From: Cycas panzhihuaensis | Taxonomy: Eukaryota > Cycadophyta | Direction of reading: 5' to 3' | Length of the DNA: 64,000 bases | Assembly (NCBI GenBank): GCA_023213395.1 | Contig: CM041465.1 | Span: 78,933,741-78,997,740 of the forward strand | Shown here: piece after piece, positions 11,163 through 22,654 of the stretch | Layout of the letters: the number at the start of each line of letters is the position of its first letter | How positions within the stretch are numbered: position 1 is the first letter of the stretch | Program-made: the position numbers and the translations under genes | Notes under the pieces: generated by a model | Told to the model about the DNA's origin: nothing | Database searches by the model: none | The model's input: the letters and a program-made list of their open reading frames with translations, nothing else

Positions 11163-11750
11163 TGAAAACGTACGTTGGTTGTTCAGAACTGAGCATTAGA
11201 ATTCCCTAACGATGTTTGATTTTCATATCAGTTCTGAATCATCATTTGTGTCTAACTTGTCATCTGCATTTAACTTGTCATCAACACTTTAGTCCATCTT
11301 GTCTCGTTCCTAAATCCGCAACAACGCTAGATGTTTATTAGCATCCATGTGTGCTACTAGGAAGAGAAAGAATGGTACCATACATAAAATAATTGTATTA
11401 TCACAAGGACATCATATGTACAATATTCCAACATGATAGTAATTACAAAATGTACACAACATAGTATATCTTTATTATATCAAAACTATTATAAGATCAT
11501 ATACAATGGAGCAAGATGTGATCATCCCACACTAGTCCAATACTGTCCACTAAGATTAGGATGCGCAACATCGCATGCCCTCCTTCTATTCCTACTACAT
11601 ATATATATTTTTAGAATTGTCGCTTGGTAACAACTTCTAACTACTTGACCCAACTATTCTCTTTGTTAACATAATACCTGATATTCTAACATAATACCCA
11701 ATAGTCACCAATTATTAACAAAATAGGTCCCAACACCATATTTGGGTCCA
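11163..11750. other. Spacer between two gypsy gag copies, unclassified
   Basis: The stretch separates the 5' side of the G1a gag from the truncated 3' end of the second gag copy. It is AT-rich, has no frame longer than 65 codons, and holds no primer site or obvious LTR end. It may be degraded LTR sequence, but I cannot support that. Confidence 0.3.
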
Positions 11751-12287
11751 AATATCGAATCCACATTCCTTTATATAATGGTTATTCATCTTACATATAT
11801 GACAATATTTTAGTGCTTGGTGGTCTGGACATTCTGTCTCAATGTGACCTACTTTATAGTTAATGCATCATACTTGTCGGCATTCTTTAGTTTGTCACAT
11901 TAGGTCCTTCATCATTCTCAATAGATCTTCACACACTGAATTGATAAAAGGGTTTAATTCTTTTTTCTCATCAATTTCTAGGGTTTTTGTTTGATCCCAT
12001 GCTTTTGCCTTGTCCTCTACTTCTAGGTTCATTGCTTGATCCATTGCCTCTTAGTAGGTTGTGCATGGGGCCACTCAAAGTTTTCTTCTATATTTGAGAA
12101 GTAAACCTTCCATGAACCACCTTTTTTGTAGACCTTGAGTAAGCTCACATTCCATCTTCTTTATTAAGGTCTTGAACTTGTTGTTAGAACTTTATATGGT
12201 CTCTTCAGTCTCTTGTATTAGATTATATATCTAATCCATGACCTCATTGTCATCCCTTAATAGTCAAAATTCTGTCTTAAATGCATC
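11751..12287 (-). pseudogene. gag: G1b gag, 3' part
   Basis: A second copy of the G1a gag in the same orientation. The motifs LQKRWFMEGLLLKYRRKL, FKTLIKKMECELTQG and DEKKELNPF align with the G1a gag at 10.16-10.42 kb. The copy is cut at 12287, where G2 begins. The missing 5' half lies at 29267-29450, on the far side of G2. Joining the two across the target duplication restores one reading frame (VYLxD then AFKTEF), which shows G2 inserted into this gag. Confidence 0.8.
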
Positions 12288-12587
12288 TAAAGTGATCCTA
12301 AATTGGATCTACTTCCACAAAGACAAAGAAAATGGAAATGAAAGCTGAATAGAAGTTCTTAGGAGCCAAATGGTCAAAAGACCCCAAATGGATTAACTGA
12401 CAAAAGATGATTTACAAGTAAATAATAATTCTCTTTTTATAGGTGTCAAATTTAACCATCTTTAAAAAAAAATGACTTCCTAATAATAACACGAACTTCC
12501 AATAAGATACCTATACCCTAATAGTATTTGAGACTGATTTTTAATAAATAATTTTATCAATTCCTATAATTGCCTTGAGTCACAACA
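12288..12587 (-). repeat. G2 3' LTR
   Basis: 300 bp, matching 28962-29261 end to end. On the minus strand it starts TGTTGTGACT. The other end is set by the target duplication and by alignment with the second copy. It does not end in a clean CA, which suggests mutation at that terminus. Confidence 0.85.
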
Positions 12588-12602
12588 AGTCCCTTCCCTC
12601 AG
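12588..12602 (-). other. G2 polypurine tract
   Basis: The minus strand reads CTGAGGGAAGGGACT directly before the TGTTGTGA start of the LTR. G5 has a near-identical tract (GAGGGGAGGGACT). Confidence 0.88.
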
Positions 12603-12649
12603 AAAACTTGCTTTTCCCACAAAGTGTAGGTAATGATGGATGATCTAGG

Positions 12650-13705
12650 ATGGATTGTTCATTTTCCTAAGCTGCCTCTTGTTGTGCTAACCCCTTTCTA
12701 TTTAATCAAGTATTTTGTAATGTCTCGCGATCTGAGGTTGCACTGTTGGGTATCCACAATGGCTTCAGGTTCCATCACAAGCCTCCATCTTCATCTATCA
12801 TGGGCAGTTTAGTTGTTATCCGTATGTGATATCCTCCCTTTTCTTTAAGGTTAGACACACAGAAGACATCATGAATCCTACTTCCTTCTAGTAGATCAAG
12901 GGCATAAGCTACTTCTCCAACCCTTCTTTGAATTTTGTATGGGCCATAAAACCTTGGTGCTAGTTTATATTTACTTTGTTGTTTGAGAGAGTTTTGTTTA
13001 TATGGCTGTAGTTTTACATAAACCCAGTCTCCCTCCTTGAATTATCTTCCAATTCTCTTTTGGTCTATCTATCATTTCATCTGATTCCTTGCGATGTCAT
13101 AGCTTTTCTTTAGTTCTTCTAAAATTATTTCAGATTGTATTATAAGTTCCTCTATCACTAGGGTTTTTGTTGTATTTTGAAAATAGTCCATTGGTTTAGG
13201 GGGAGGATAACCATATAATGCTATGAAAGGTGTTGTTTTAGTGGTTGTGTGATAATTAGTGTTATATACCAATATTTAACCAAGTGAATCCATTTTATCC
13301 ACATGGATTGGTTATGTCCAACATAACAAGGTAGGTATGTTTCCAAAACCTTGTTGACTACTTTAATTTGTCCATCTATTTGGGGGTGTTAAGTTGTGCT
13401 CATGGTGAGTTGGGTCCCTACTAATTTGAATAAATCCTTCCAAAAATGGCTTGTGAATTTAGGATCCCTATTGTTGATTACTTTTTTAGGAAACCCATGT
13501 AATCTATGGATGTTCTCCATGAATATTTCAACTATTTGAAATGCCTTATAAGACAATTGAATAAGAATAAAATGTGCATATTTTGTCAAGTGATCGACTA
13601 CTACAAATAATGCATCTTTTGTTCTTGATTTTGGAAGGTCAGTTATAAAGTCCATAGAAAGTTCTTCCCATTTTTGCTGGGGTCGATCTAGGGGTTGTAA
13701 CATCC
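12650..13705 (-). pseudogene. pol: G2 integrase with chromodomain remnant
   Basis: From 13705 downward the minus strand reads MLQPLDRPQQKWEELSMDFI with the first catalytic Asp, then VVVDHLTKYAHF and NNRDPKFTSHFWKDLF. The second catalytic residue is Asn instead of Asp (SDRD to NNRD). The third is Lys instead of Glu (GQIKVVNK). The C-terminal part shows FIALYGYPPP, and near 12.7-12.8 kb MEPEAIV and RSRDITKYLIK resemble a chromodomain, the histone-reading tail typical of chromoviruses. Several stops and frameshifts occur between 13.07 and 13.4 kb. Confidence 0.82.
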
Positions 13706-13835
13706 TTGGGGTTCATACCGATTTTATTTTTTGTCTCTGGCAAGTCTCACATTCTGAAACAAACGTCTTTTTGCTGACCTTCATCCCTCTATAATAAAAT
13801 GATCACCTTATCCTCTCATAGGTCTTGAGGAACCC

Positions 13836-14590
13836 TCAGTGCCCAATTATGGGTGAATCATGATGCTCTTTGAGGATTGCCTCCTTAAACTGCGATTTTT
13901 GAGGTAAGTAGAACCTATTCTTATAAAGAAGGGTACTACCCCTTTTTGTCCAAGGAGTCTCTTCTAGTTCTTTAGGACTTTTGTCTATGAGGGCCTTCGC
14001 TTCTTTGTCTTGTGAGTATTCTTGGTGTAATTCCTCAAGCCATGTAGGCTCAACTGTTGTGATAGCACAGGATTTAATATCTTCAAATTTTCTTGATAAT
14101 GTATCCACGATAATGTTCCCTTTTCCTTTCTTATACGAGATTTCAAAGTCACAGTCTTGGATCTTGCTGACCCATTTTTGTTGCTCCTCAGATAAGTTTT
14201 GTTGTGTCAAGAAGTAATTTAGGCTATGGTGGTCTATCCTAACAATAAATTTTGTTCCTAATAAGTATTGTCTCCATTTTGCTAAGGCATGTAGAATGGC
14301 TAACATCTCATTATATGTGCTCTTGGCTCTTTCCCATAGATTTAACTTTTGACTCTCATATGTAATAGGGTGGCCATTTTGTAGTAGAGTTGTGCCTACT
14401 CCTATGCCTGATGCATTGCATTCCACTATAAACGGTTGGGAGAAATTAGGGATGGCCAAGACTAGTGTCGTGGTAATGACCTCTTTTAATTTCTCAAAAC
14501 TTAAATCAACATTCTTATCCCAGTTAAAGTTATCCTTCTTGGTAAGGTCAGTAAGGGGTCCTGCTATATCAACATATCCTTTAATGAACT
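13836..14590 (-). pseudogene. pol: G2 RNase H and linker
   Basis: A 207-codon minus-strand frame contains the RNase H-like domain: IVECNASGIGVGTTLLQ (catalytic Asp changed to Asn), LNLWERAKSTYNEMLAIL with the conserved Glu, FIVRIDHHSLNYFL, and a linker with NIIVDTLSRK. It leads into the integrase zinc-binding region (LKEHHDSPIIGH). This is the longest clean frame of G2. Confidence 0.85.
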
Positions 14591-15350
14591 TTCAATAGTA
14601 TCCTATGATTCCTAGAAATCCCCTAAATTTTGACACATTTTTTGGTATGGTCCAATTGAGAATGGCCTATATTTTTGTAGGATCAATTTTAGTTCCATCC
14701 TCTAAAATGACATTCCTGATATATTCAAGGGTCCTTCTAAAATAACACTTCGATCTCTTTGCAAAAAATTGATTGTTTGGAAGGACTTGAAATGTTTTTT
14801 GAGTGTGTTCCAATTGTTCTTGCAAGGTCTTACTATAGATAAGAATATCGTCAAAGAAGGCCATGACAAACCTTCTTAGACAAGGTACAAATACATGGTT
14901 CATGTTTGCTTAGAAGGTTGTTGGGATCTTAGTTGGCCCAAATGGCATCACCTTAAACTTATATAGCCCTTGGTGTGTTTGAAAAGTTGTTTTCTTTGTG
15001 TCTTGAGTTCAGATTAGTTTATGATAGTATCCAGAATGTAAATCAATTTTGTAAAAATATCTAGCCCCATGTAGTTCATTTGTAATGTCATCCATGCATG
15101 GAATGGGATATTTGTTCTTTAGTGTTATCCTATTTAGGGCTCTGTAATCAACACACATTCAAAACGACCCATCCTTTTTCCTACTTAAGACAACTGGTGC
15201 TACATAAAGGCTTTTACTTGGTATTATGGCACCTGAATCCAATAAATCTTGTGTGAGTCTCTCTATTTCTGTCTTCTGCTTATGCCTGTAGCGATATGGG
15301 CGAACGATAGTAGGCCCCCTCCTTAGTTCCAACTCAATGATATGCTCCAT
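14591..15350 (-). pseudogene. pol: G2 reverse transcriptase
   Basis: The minus strand reads MEHIIELELRRGPTIVRPYR at the start, then [69 protein letters not shown], the intact catalytic box MAFFDDILIYS and CYFRRTLEYI. Stops occur at a few tryptophan or glutamine positions (for example between the KKDGSF and MCVDYRAL motifs). The YxDD-type box is intact, unlike that of Copia-1. Confidence 0.88.
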
Positions 15351-15559
15351 GTTTCAGCTTGGTGGTAGAGTCCTTGGTAACTCTTGGAAGACAACTTGGT
15401 AGTGGTCTACAAGCTCATTTATTTCCTTCTTACTTTGGCAGTAGTTTGCTCTTAGGGGTCTTTGCTTATATGGTGTATAACATTGCAATGAACCCAACAT
15501 GCCCTTTGGAAAGCGTTTTTTCCATCCTCTCTGCAGATATGACTTTTGATTTCAAAGTA

Positions 15560-15884
15560 TTAATACCATTTAATTGGTATTTCTTCCCCTCCCAATTAAA
15601 CTTAATGAAGTTTTTATCATGGTTTAAAGCATAAGTCCCTAACATCCTTAACCATTCAACTCCTAAGACAATATCAAAACCCCCGATGTCAAAGGTATAA
15701 TAGTCTGCAGAAAATTCACAATTTCCTATATGTAGTCATTGGTGTTTGACTTCACCTTGGTATGTTAATTCTTGGTTTCTTAGAACTGACATATTAAACT
15801 CTTTTTTCCCCACATATAGCTCTAACCTTCTGGCCTTTTGTATATCAATGGAATTGTGGGTGCTACCTAGATCGACAAAGATGA
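15560..15884 (-). pseudogene. pol: G2 aspartic protease
   Basis: The minus strand reads IIIFVDLGSTHNSID, where the catalytic D-S/T-G appears as DLG. It is followed by RLELYVGKKEFNMSV, FDIGGFDIVLGVEWL and ALNHDKNFIKFNWEGK, the order typical of the chromovirus protease. It joins the acidic linker of gag upstream and the RT start downstream. Confidence 0.75.
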
Positions 15885-16979
15885 TTATCTTCTCTTTTCT
15901 AAGGTATCCAAAAAATTGATGGTATTAGATGGTGCTATCCCTGACATGGTTGATAAGGAGACCATGGGTTGGCCATCATCCAACTCCTCTAATTGGTTTA
16001 TTTCTTCTTGTTCTTGCTCTTCCTCTAGTCCTTGTTGTTGTTCTATTTCTCCATCTTCAATATCCACTTTAGCACCATGTAGTTTCCTATCGTCACACTT
16101 ATGTCCCTTGACCCAGGGTTTCTTACAACTATGACATATGCCAAGTGTTCTTTCCTTATATCTTTCTATATCCTTAGCCCTTTATGTTACTCTTGTTAGC
16201 TCATATGTTCCATAGCTACTATTTTGACGTTTTTGGAATCCTTGGCTACTTGGTCCTGTTGACTTATGTATTGGCTAATGGGATGTTATTTGGAATCCCT
16301 TCTTAGTATTTTAGAGACAATATTTAGTTTGTCTTGTTATTCTAATAGCTGAACTCAAGGTGCTTGGGATGAAATGATGAACGTCTCCACCAATCTTGGG
16401 TCATAGATTACTGATGTCATATGGGAGCGCTTCCTTGGAAGTAATTCCAACCTTTAAGTGAAGTTTTTCAAACTCATTTGTATACTCTTTGACAAATCGT
16501 CCATTTTGAAAACAGTGTGCTAATTGGATAGGATAAGGATCCCTCTAATTATCTTCTATTTATTCTTTAAAGGCTTCTACAAAATGTTTGAAATTGTGGG
16601 TTTTTTCTTCCCTTTTCCATAGCATAGCCCATGTGTATGTAGCCCTTTAAAACGGTCTATAGCAAAGTTGATTTGATCTTTGGCATCAATATCATGTACT
16701 GCATCAATGGAATTTTCTATTTTTGCTAGCCATTCATCCGTTTTGATTTCACTATCATGTGAGTAAGTTGGTATCTGAAGATTATAGCAAATAATTGGTT
16801 GTTGAAAATCATCATTTCTTTTATGATCCCTTCGATCATCATAGCATCTTTTGTTTTCTTTTCGATCCTCTTCATGTTTACTACTATTATTGAGATCCCC
16901 TGGATAGCCATCCATTTCAAGGTCTTTGAAAGTGATTGTCAAAAATTCTATCATCTTGGTTAGTCCAGCTATCTTGATA
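15885..16979 (-). pseudogene. gag: G2 gag, main part
   Basis: The minus strand reads IKIAGLTKMIEFLTITF at the G3 junction, a highly charged arginine/lysine/aspartate stretch, then the capsid motif LQIPTYSHDSEIKTDEWL and INFAIDRFKGL. Near 16.1 kb lies a knuckle of the chromovirus type, CHSCKKPWVKGHKC (CX2CX7HXC), followed by an acidic linker (15885-16067, IEQQQGLEEEQEQEEIN). The first 27 codons are on the other side of G3 at 28278-28357. Confidence 0.8.
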
Positions 16980-17950
16980 TGATCCCAAAGTGGAGTGTGG
17001 TTGGTGAAGAAATCAATCACCAATCTTTTTCCTTGAGATCCTAAGGTGTTAGTGTAAAACTCCCAATAATATCAATAAAAGAGTGATCCCATAAAAAACA
17101 TACTCTACACCAACTCATATATACTTGTCATTACTCCAAGATAAGAAGAATAATATTTCTATTAAGCTAAAAAAACCTCCATTTAATGGTGGAGGAAAAA
17201 AAACTAGAAAAGAATAGGCAATTTACAATGAAAAAATGATACAACAATACCACAAGGAGCCTTCAACTGCCCAAGACTCCTTCAACGAAGCTCCCACTCT
17301 CCAAAATGGATGCTTGAAGTTCTAAAATTTGCCTCCTCTATGGTCTCCAATACCTCCCAAGTGCTGCCTCAATGTTGCTCCCAAGTCAAGTGTCTCCCAC
17401 ACACAAAAAACAAGTCTCCAACATCCAAAATTAGCTCAAGAGGGCTCAATTTATATAAAGAAATCCATCAACAACCAAAATGCATGTTTTCCAAGTGGCA
17501 TTCATGTAATTCCAATGCCAACAACCAAAATGCATGTTATCCAAGCGACATTCATGCAAGTCCAAAAAAGTTGCAACTTGATACCTAGAGCTAAAAAACA
17601 CAAATTGAACTCTAATTTTGTACACTTATAAGTAGATATGTCCCCGTTATGTCCTCAAAATTTTAGCTCATCTGGATATCATTTTCCCCAATTTTTACCA
17701 ATTTAAAAATAGCATATGCTTGTTGTTTTTATGTTGACAATGGGAGCTATTTTCTACAAAATAGGGCTTGTTGTCTAGTCAAATGATATTTTTTGAATCC
17801 CACCTTTTACACACATGTAGTGGGATGTTTCTTCTTCTTGCCCATAAAATTTCACATTATTTTGATACTATTTATTCCTATTTCTTTCAATTGTGACAAT
17901 GTCTAGCATTTTCTATTTCTTGTAGATATAAGGTAGATCCTCTTGGATCA
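16980..17950 (-). repeat. G3 3' LTR
   Basis: 971 bp, matching 27306-28272 throughout, with inverted ends TGATCC and GGATCA. It contains two direct copies of an ACAACCAAAATGCATGTT-like motif (about 17.47 and 17.52 kb), which are also present in the other LTR. Confidence 0.93.
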
Positions 17951-17966
17951 TGGCTCCCCTTCCTTG
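17951..17966 (-). other. G3 polypurine tract
   Basis: The minus strand reads AAGGAAGGGGAGCCA directly before the LTR start TGATCC. Confidence 0.8.
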
Positions 17967-18194
17967 GAAAATAGCCAACTCCTATTTGGCTTAGAACTGA
18001 AGATGGTGGAATCTTTGTTCCCCTTCTTACCTACTAAACCACTTGGCCTTACTAGGCAACTATCCTGCTACTCCAATCCTAAAAGATTCATGTGTCTTAT
18101 GTCTTGTTTTGGTGGATTTTATCTCTAAGATACAATCCTCCTTGAGAGGCTCCTCACTCTCCAAATACAAGTCATCAACTAAAGGTAAAGTGGA
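17967..18194 (-). pseudogene. pol: G3 integrase C-terminus, possible chromodomain
   Basis: After the integrase the minus-strand frame continues LPLVDDLYLESEEPL, ILEIKSTKTRHKTHESF and AKWFSREEGEQRF. The spacing of a basic strand, a -FRIGVAGQLPSKAKW- segment and an acidic end resembles a chromodomain, but key aromatic residues are not clear. The call is tentative. Confidence 0.45.
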
Positions 18195-19330
18195 CTAGTC
18201 CTGCTCCTTATATAGCATGGAGGACTCAAAGAGTTTCAAATATTTAGCATTTACTACTGAATATATTTGAATATAAGGTGGAAGATCAAGTTGGAAAGCA
18301 TTGCCACCTACTTTCCTCAAAATCTTGAATGGTCTATACCTTACAGGTTTGACTTTCTTGCCTTTTCCTTTCAACCTCTCCTTGCTCAAGTATAACCAAA
18401 CCAAATCTCCTTCTTGAAAAGTACACTCTTGCCTATGCTTGTCATGTCTTTCCTTGTACTTTTGCCGAGTCCTTAAAAGTTGATCATGTACTTCTTTGTG
18501 GACTCTTTGGAGCTTCTCCAAGTATCTCAAAGCCTTGTCATGCCCCTCCTTGTCTTTGGTGGATCCTTCCTTAGCTTGCATGGAAAACTCTAAGTCAAAT
18601 GAAATTTGAGGCAAATATTCCAAACAAACTTCAAAAGGTGCTTTAGATTGCGATGCATGCATTGCCCTATTGAATGCAAATTGTAGAAAATCCAATAATT
18701 CATTCCAAGTCTTTGGATGCTTGGAATTGTATCCCCTCAACAAATGTACCAAAGTTTTGTTCACTACTTTGGTTTATCCATCTGTTTGAGGATGGAAACT
18801 TGTACTTCTCTTCAATTTGGTGTCCATCATCTCTCATAGTGCCTTCCACAATGATGAGAGGAATCGAGCGTCCCAATCTAAAATGATGGAAGGAGGCAAG
18901 CCAAAATTCTTCCATACATGCTCAAGGAACAACTCAACTACCCTTGCTCTTGTGATTGTCTTCTTACAAGGTATTAAACATATCATCTTGTTGAACCTAT
19001 CTACAACAACAAAGAGATAGTCATGTCCCTTCCTAGCCATGGGAACTCCCCTTAAGAAATCCATGGAGATACTTTCCCAAGGCCTAGTAGGAATAGGTAG
19101 TGGTGTATACAACCCTAATTTTCTAGTAGAAGGTTTAGAAGTGTTACATATTACACATCCTTTTACATATTTGTTTACATCATTTTGCATCTTTGGCCAT
19201 ACGACATATCTTCTCAAGTTTGCTAAAGTCATATCTACACCAAAGTGACCAGCTACTTTAGAAGTATGGGCTTCTCTAAGCCACTTGATCTTGTCTCCTT
19301 TTGACGGAACATAGAGCTATTGTAGTCCAT
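18195..19330 (-). pseudogene. pol: G3 integrase
   Basis: The minus strand gives the zinc-binding part (HFGVDMTLANLRRYVVWPKM, CVICNTSKPS), the first catalytic Asp in SISMDFLRGVP, VVVDRFNKMICLIPC, and the second Asp in LDWDARFLSSLW. The third residue is Lys instead of Glu (TKVVNKTL). A stop follows WKAL and another lies at the QTDGx motif. The C-terminal frame 18195-18764 is long and clean: YNSKHPKTWNELLDFLQFAF, PFEVCLEYLP, and the GDLVWLYLSKERL motif typical of the gypsy integrase tail. Confidence 0.88.
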
Positions 19331-19339
19331 CCTTCCAAG

Positions 19340-20133
19340 CATGCTGGGAAGATTTTCCTTTCGCTAGGTTCTCTAATTCTTCCTTCAAGGCTTCATCTTT
19401 ATGGTACAAATTTTTGTACTCTTCATGATGCATTGGCTCCACCTACAAACTCATAAGAGAACTACAAACAAAAGCAAAAGAAGAAGAAGTGGAACAAGGT
19501 GGTCTAGATAACATATCGATAATTTTGTTAATAAACCCGTTTTTGTACTTAATTATGATATTGAATTGTTGTGAATAACTCATCCACTTCATGTGTCTTG
19601 CTTGTTGTAATTTACTTTGGGTTTGCAAAAATTGAAGAGGCTTATGATCGGTAATCTTTTTCTTAAGTAGGACCTCCAATGATTGCATGCTTGATGCAGT
19701 GTGAACATTTTCCAATCATATGCCAGATAGTTTTTCACTTAAGAGGTGAAGACTTCCGAATGGTAGCCAATAGGCTTCCCATCTTGAATAAGGACAACTC
19801 CCATTGCATTTCCACTTGCACTAGCTTCTACTTCAAAAGGCCTTTGAAAATTCGGCATTGCCAAAATCGATGCTTCTCTTCTTCAAAAGAAGAAAAGCTT
19901 CTTCCTCCTTGGAACCTCAAAAAAACTTTTTACTAACCTTTGTTAATCCATGTAGAGGTGGTGCAACTCGTGAGAAATGAAGAATGAACTTTCTCAAGTA
20001 TTGACAAGCTCCCAAGAAACTTCTCACCTCTGTGGTGTTAGTTAGCCTAGGCCATTTGAAGGTGACTTGAGTCTTGAGTGAATCGATGCTCAACTTTCCT
20101 CCTCCAACCACAAAGCCCAAGAAGACCAAGTTC
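19340..20133 (-). pseudogene. pol: G3 RT end and RNase H
   Basis: Reading down from the element C junction at 20133: VFLGFVVGGGKLSIDSLK (the end of RT), then TEVRSFLGACQYLRKFIL, the RNase H start near 19.8 kb (SASASGNAMGVVLIQDGKP), and ITDHKPLQFLQTQSKLQQ with INKIIDMLSRPP (19443-19715). Two frameshifts separate these pieces. They continue the RT found at 25500-26497. Confidence 0.82.
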
Positions 20134-20505
20134 TGTTGGAAAATAAAAGATGGAGAACAGGGCAGAACATAAATAAATAATCATAGATCAATACATCATT
20201 GTTGCATAAACTGAAAATCCTTTGTATTCAATCCATTTTTGTAGAGAGAGAATTACAAATGTCCAAAAGTAGACAGTATCTAAAGACACCAGGGTTGCAC
20301 ACCCCTCAAAATATATAGTTTGGGGGAAGACGGAAACTCCTCAACCCCTAAAATTCAAACAATAATAAAAATAACTTAACTTAACCCAAATGAACTTAAC
20401 TCAAATCTTACCTTATACTTACCTTCACATGTGTAAATTGATGAGAGTGAGGTGTGCACTCCTGGTTGGAAAGTGGGAGTGGGGTGATGAGCATTAACCC
20501 CAATA
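20134..20505 (-). repeat. Element C 3' LTR
   Basis: It pairs with 25108-25494. The minus-strand start reads TATTGGGG, against TGTTGGGG in the other copy, a single G-to-A change at the canonical TG. It lacks the 15-base duplicated segment (ACATGTGAGCACCC region) present near 25408-25422 in the 5' copy. Confidence 0.92.
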
Positions 20506-20521
20506 TTCTCCCCCTTAATGG
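20506..20521 (-). other. Element C polypurine tract
   Basis: The minus strand reads CCATTAAGGGGGAGAA, directly before the LTR start. It is similar to the tract of the copia remnant at 1177-1187. Confidence 0.85.
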
Positions 20522-20911
20522 TCATCACGAACAATGTCTTCTCTTTAAACTTGTGGAATTTGTACTTAAAAAAAACTTTAAAAATTTTTCTTTTGGCTTG
20601 ATCATTATCAATTTGCTTCATCCTTTTACCAATGTGTGTGTCTTCGCCATTGAGTGGTGCAAAAAGTCTGTAAGTGAATGAAGCTTGATTTGAATGTGGA
20701 TGTGTGGTTGCAACTTTGACTTTGTCAACTGGAACTTTAAGAAAACTTGAATTTGAACTTTGTCTTCTGAGAACCTTGTATTATGAACAACTGTCATATC
20801 ATCATATCTCTCCCCCTCAAATGGAGGATCAGGTTCTTGTGCAACAAGATGATCATGCATTTGACTTGAATCTTTCTTGGTCTTGTCATTACAATCCACC
20901 TGTTATGGCAC
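20522..20911 (-). pseudogene. Element C residual 3' coding segment, unrecognised
   Basis: Below the gag fragment the minus-strand frame stays mostly open to the LTR (about 93 codons at 20618-20899, then MKQIDNDQAKRKIFKVFF). I recognise no protease, integrase or RT motif. It may be the tail of Gag or the extreme end of pol left by a large internal deletion. Confidence 0.4.
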
Positions 20912-21232
20912 CTATCTCATATGCTCAACAAAATCAATGTTAAATTCATTGAGGGTATCTCCCCCATAAGTAGAAATTAAAACGTCCCACATGGATTTGG
21001 AAGTTGCTAGTTCACAAACTTTAGAAAAGACATCATCATCTATAGTGCAAAATAATAAAGCTAAGGCTTCATTGTCTTTTTTAATATTTTCCTTAATGTT
21101 AACATCATACTCATCTTGTAGGTATTTCCAAAGATCATGTGTAATAAAATAATTTTGCATTGTTTGATGCCATAGTGAAAAATTATGGCCATCAAATATA
21201 GGAAATTGCACTTTACTAAGATTGATTGCCAT
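20912..21232 (-). pseudogene. gag: Element C gag, N-terminal part
   Basis: A clean minus-strand frame of 106 codons starting MAINLSKVQFPIFDGHNFSL. It carries the copia capsid pattern: an SLWHQTMQNYF segment, LWKYLQDEYD, a KKDNEALALLFCTIDDDVF helix and SKSMWDVLISTYGGD. This is the first third of a UBN2-type Gag. It starts at this ATG rather than an upstream one because homologous Gags begin a few residues before the F-D-G-x-N-F/Y motif. It ends where pol would be expected. Confidence 0.75.
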
Positions 21233-22654
21233 TTTACAGAAGACTTTAGTACATAAAAAGGAATATGCTTTTACCAAGTCAAAGAACTCAATAAATGACA
21301 AATTTATAAGATATAATTTGAGATAAAATTTGAAATATAATGAATATATAAGCAAATTTTAAAAGTAACTAAGATCCTCTTAATTATGCAAATCTAAATT
21401 GAAAATTTGATGATGAAAAATAAAAGAATTCTCAACCTTTTGATTTTTCAAATGTTGGTGTATGTCAAATGCTCAAGTTTAGCAGCTTCAAAGTTGTACT
21501 AAACGATATCAAAATAAAGTGAAACTATACCAAATTGAAGATTAACGAAAGAACTATTTAATGGAACTGGCCGTTTTGAAAACGGGTTCCTATAAGTCAA
21601 GATTTAATGAACAGAGGATGCAGTCCTCTTTTTGAGGCCTAATGGGAGCCTAAGGCTAAAATATTATAAAAATGATAATAAAATACTTATAGAATGTTGT
21701 AAAATGATAAATTATAGTTTAGAAGGCTACTCAATATACTTTTCAATTGAAAACTTTGAGAAATAATATATAAAAAATGTATAATAATGTCAGATTGGAG
21801 GCTATTAAATACCTCAACTTTGATGGCTTTGAAAATTAGCAAAAACACTTCAAAACTTATAAATAATAGTGTCAGTTCGAAGAGGAGTGAGTTAGCTTCC
21901 CAACGAAACTGACGGAACTGAATTATGATGTAAAACAGAAAAGTTATAATAAAAATGGCAACAAGTACTTTTGTGGTAAAATGTTTAAAAAATGCTAAAG
22001 TGCCACTTTCAGTGATTAAAATAAATCTTAAAAAATAAAATGAATAGATGGTACTGAAGTTTGTTGATAATAGATGGATGCAGAATAAATCCGGGTAGAA
22101 AATAATCTCCCAGTGATAAAATATAATCTGTTAAAAAAGGGTTTTTGTGAAAATAGTTTAAAAGGCTCTAAAAATTACTAATTGATTTTAAACTGACTGA
22201 AAATAGGTCAAATCAACTCCAAATAGGTTATATGACTAGTTGAAATCATACCTCAGAAAATTCCAGACGCAATAGGATAGGTTTCATCAGAAACTGATGA
22301 ACTAGTGAAAAGTTATGGAAAAAATTTGCCAGGTACCCTATGTGAAATGAAAAAATAAAAATAAATAAAAGGAAAAATGTTATGAAGTTGTTGGCCCCTT
22401 TAGCAATATGCTACGGTCACGTGGAGAGGTCTTGTGACTGGGGGCTAGAGTGTAAAGGGGGCTAAAGATTTTTAAACCCAGATTTGAGAGTTTATAAAAT
22501 TTAGTTTAATTTTTTTTTAATTTTATAAAATAAAAAATAAAAAAATAAAAAACTTTTGAATTATTAAGAAGTGCGCCGCCGCCGTTGGCGTGCAGATGCC
22601 GTTGTACAAGTTCAATAAAATAATTGCAGGCCGACCGGGACGCTACCACGGGAA
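21233..22654. other. Element C leader, no supported gene
   Basis: About 1.4 kb of AT-rich sequence between gag and the captured gene fragments. There are many A/T runs and no frame with a recognisable motif. A slightly GC-richer segment at 22380-22480 precedes a poly-A/T tract at 22500-22560. It is probably the element's own untranslated leader. Confidence 0.4.

Noticed and set aside
11163-11750. A separate LTR between the two gag copies
   Set aside because: No TG...CA pair with a matching second copy elsewhere in the window.
12293-12587. G2 LTR starting at the TG at 12293
   Set aside because: That start would leave no target duplication. A start at 12288 gives matching flanks and equal LTR lengths (300 bp).
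17310-17631. Overlapping plus-strand frames of about 100 codons in the G3 LTR
   Set aside because: They are non-coding LTR sequence. The corresponding frames in the other LTR are not conserved.
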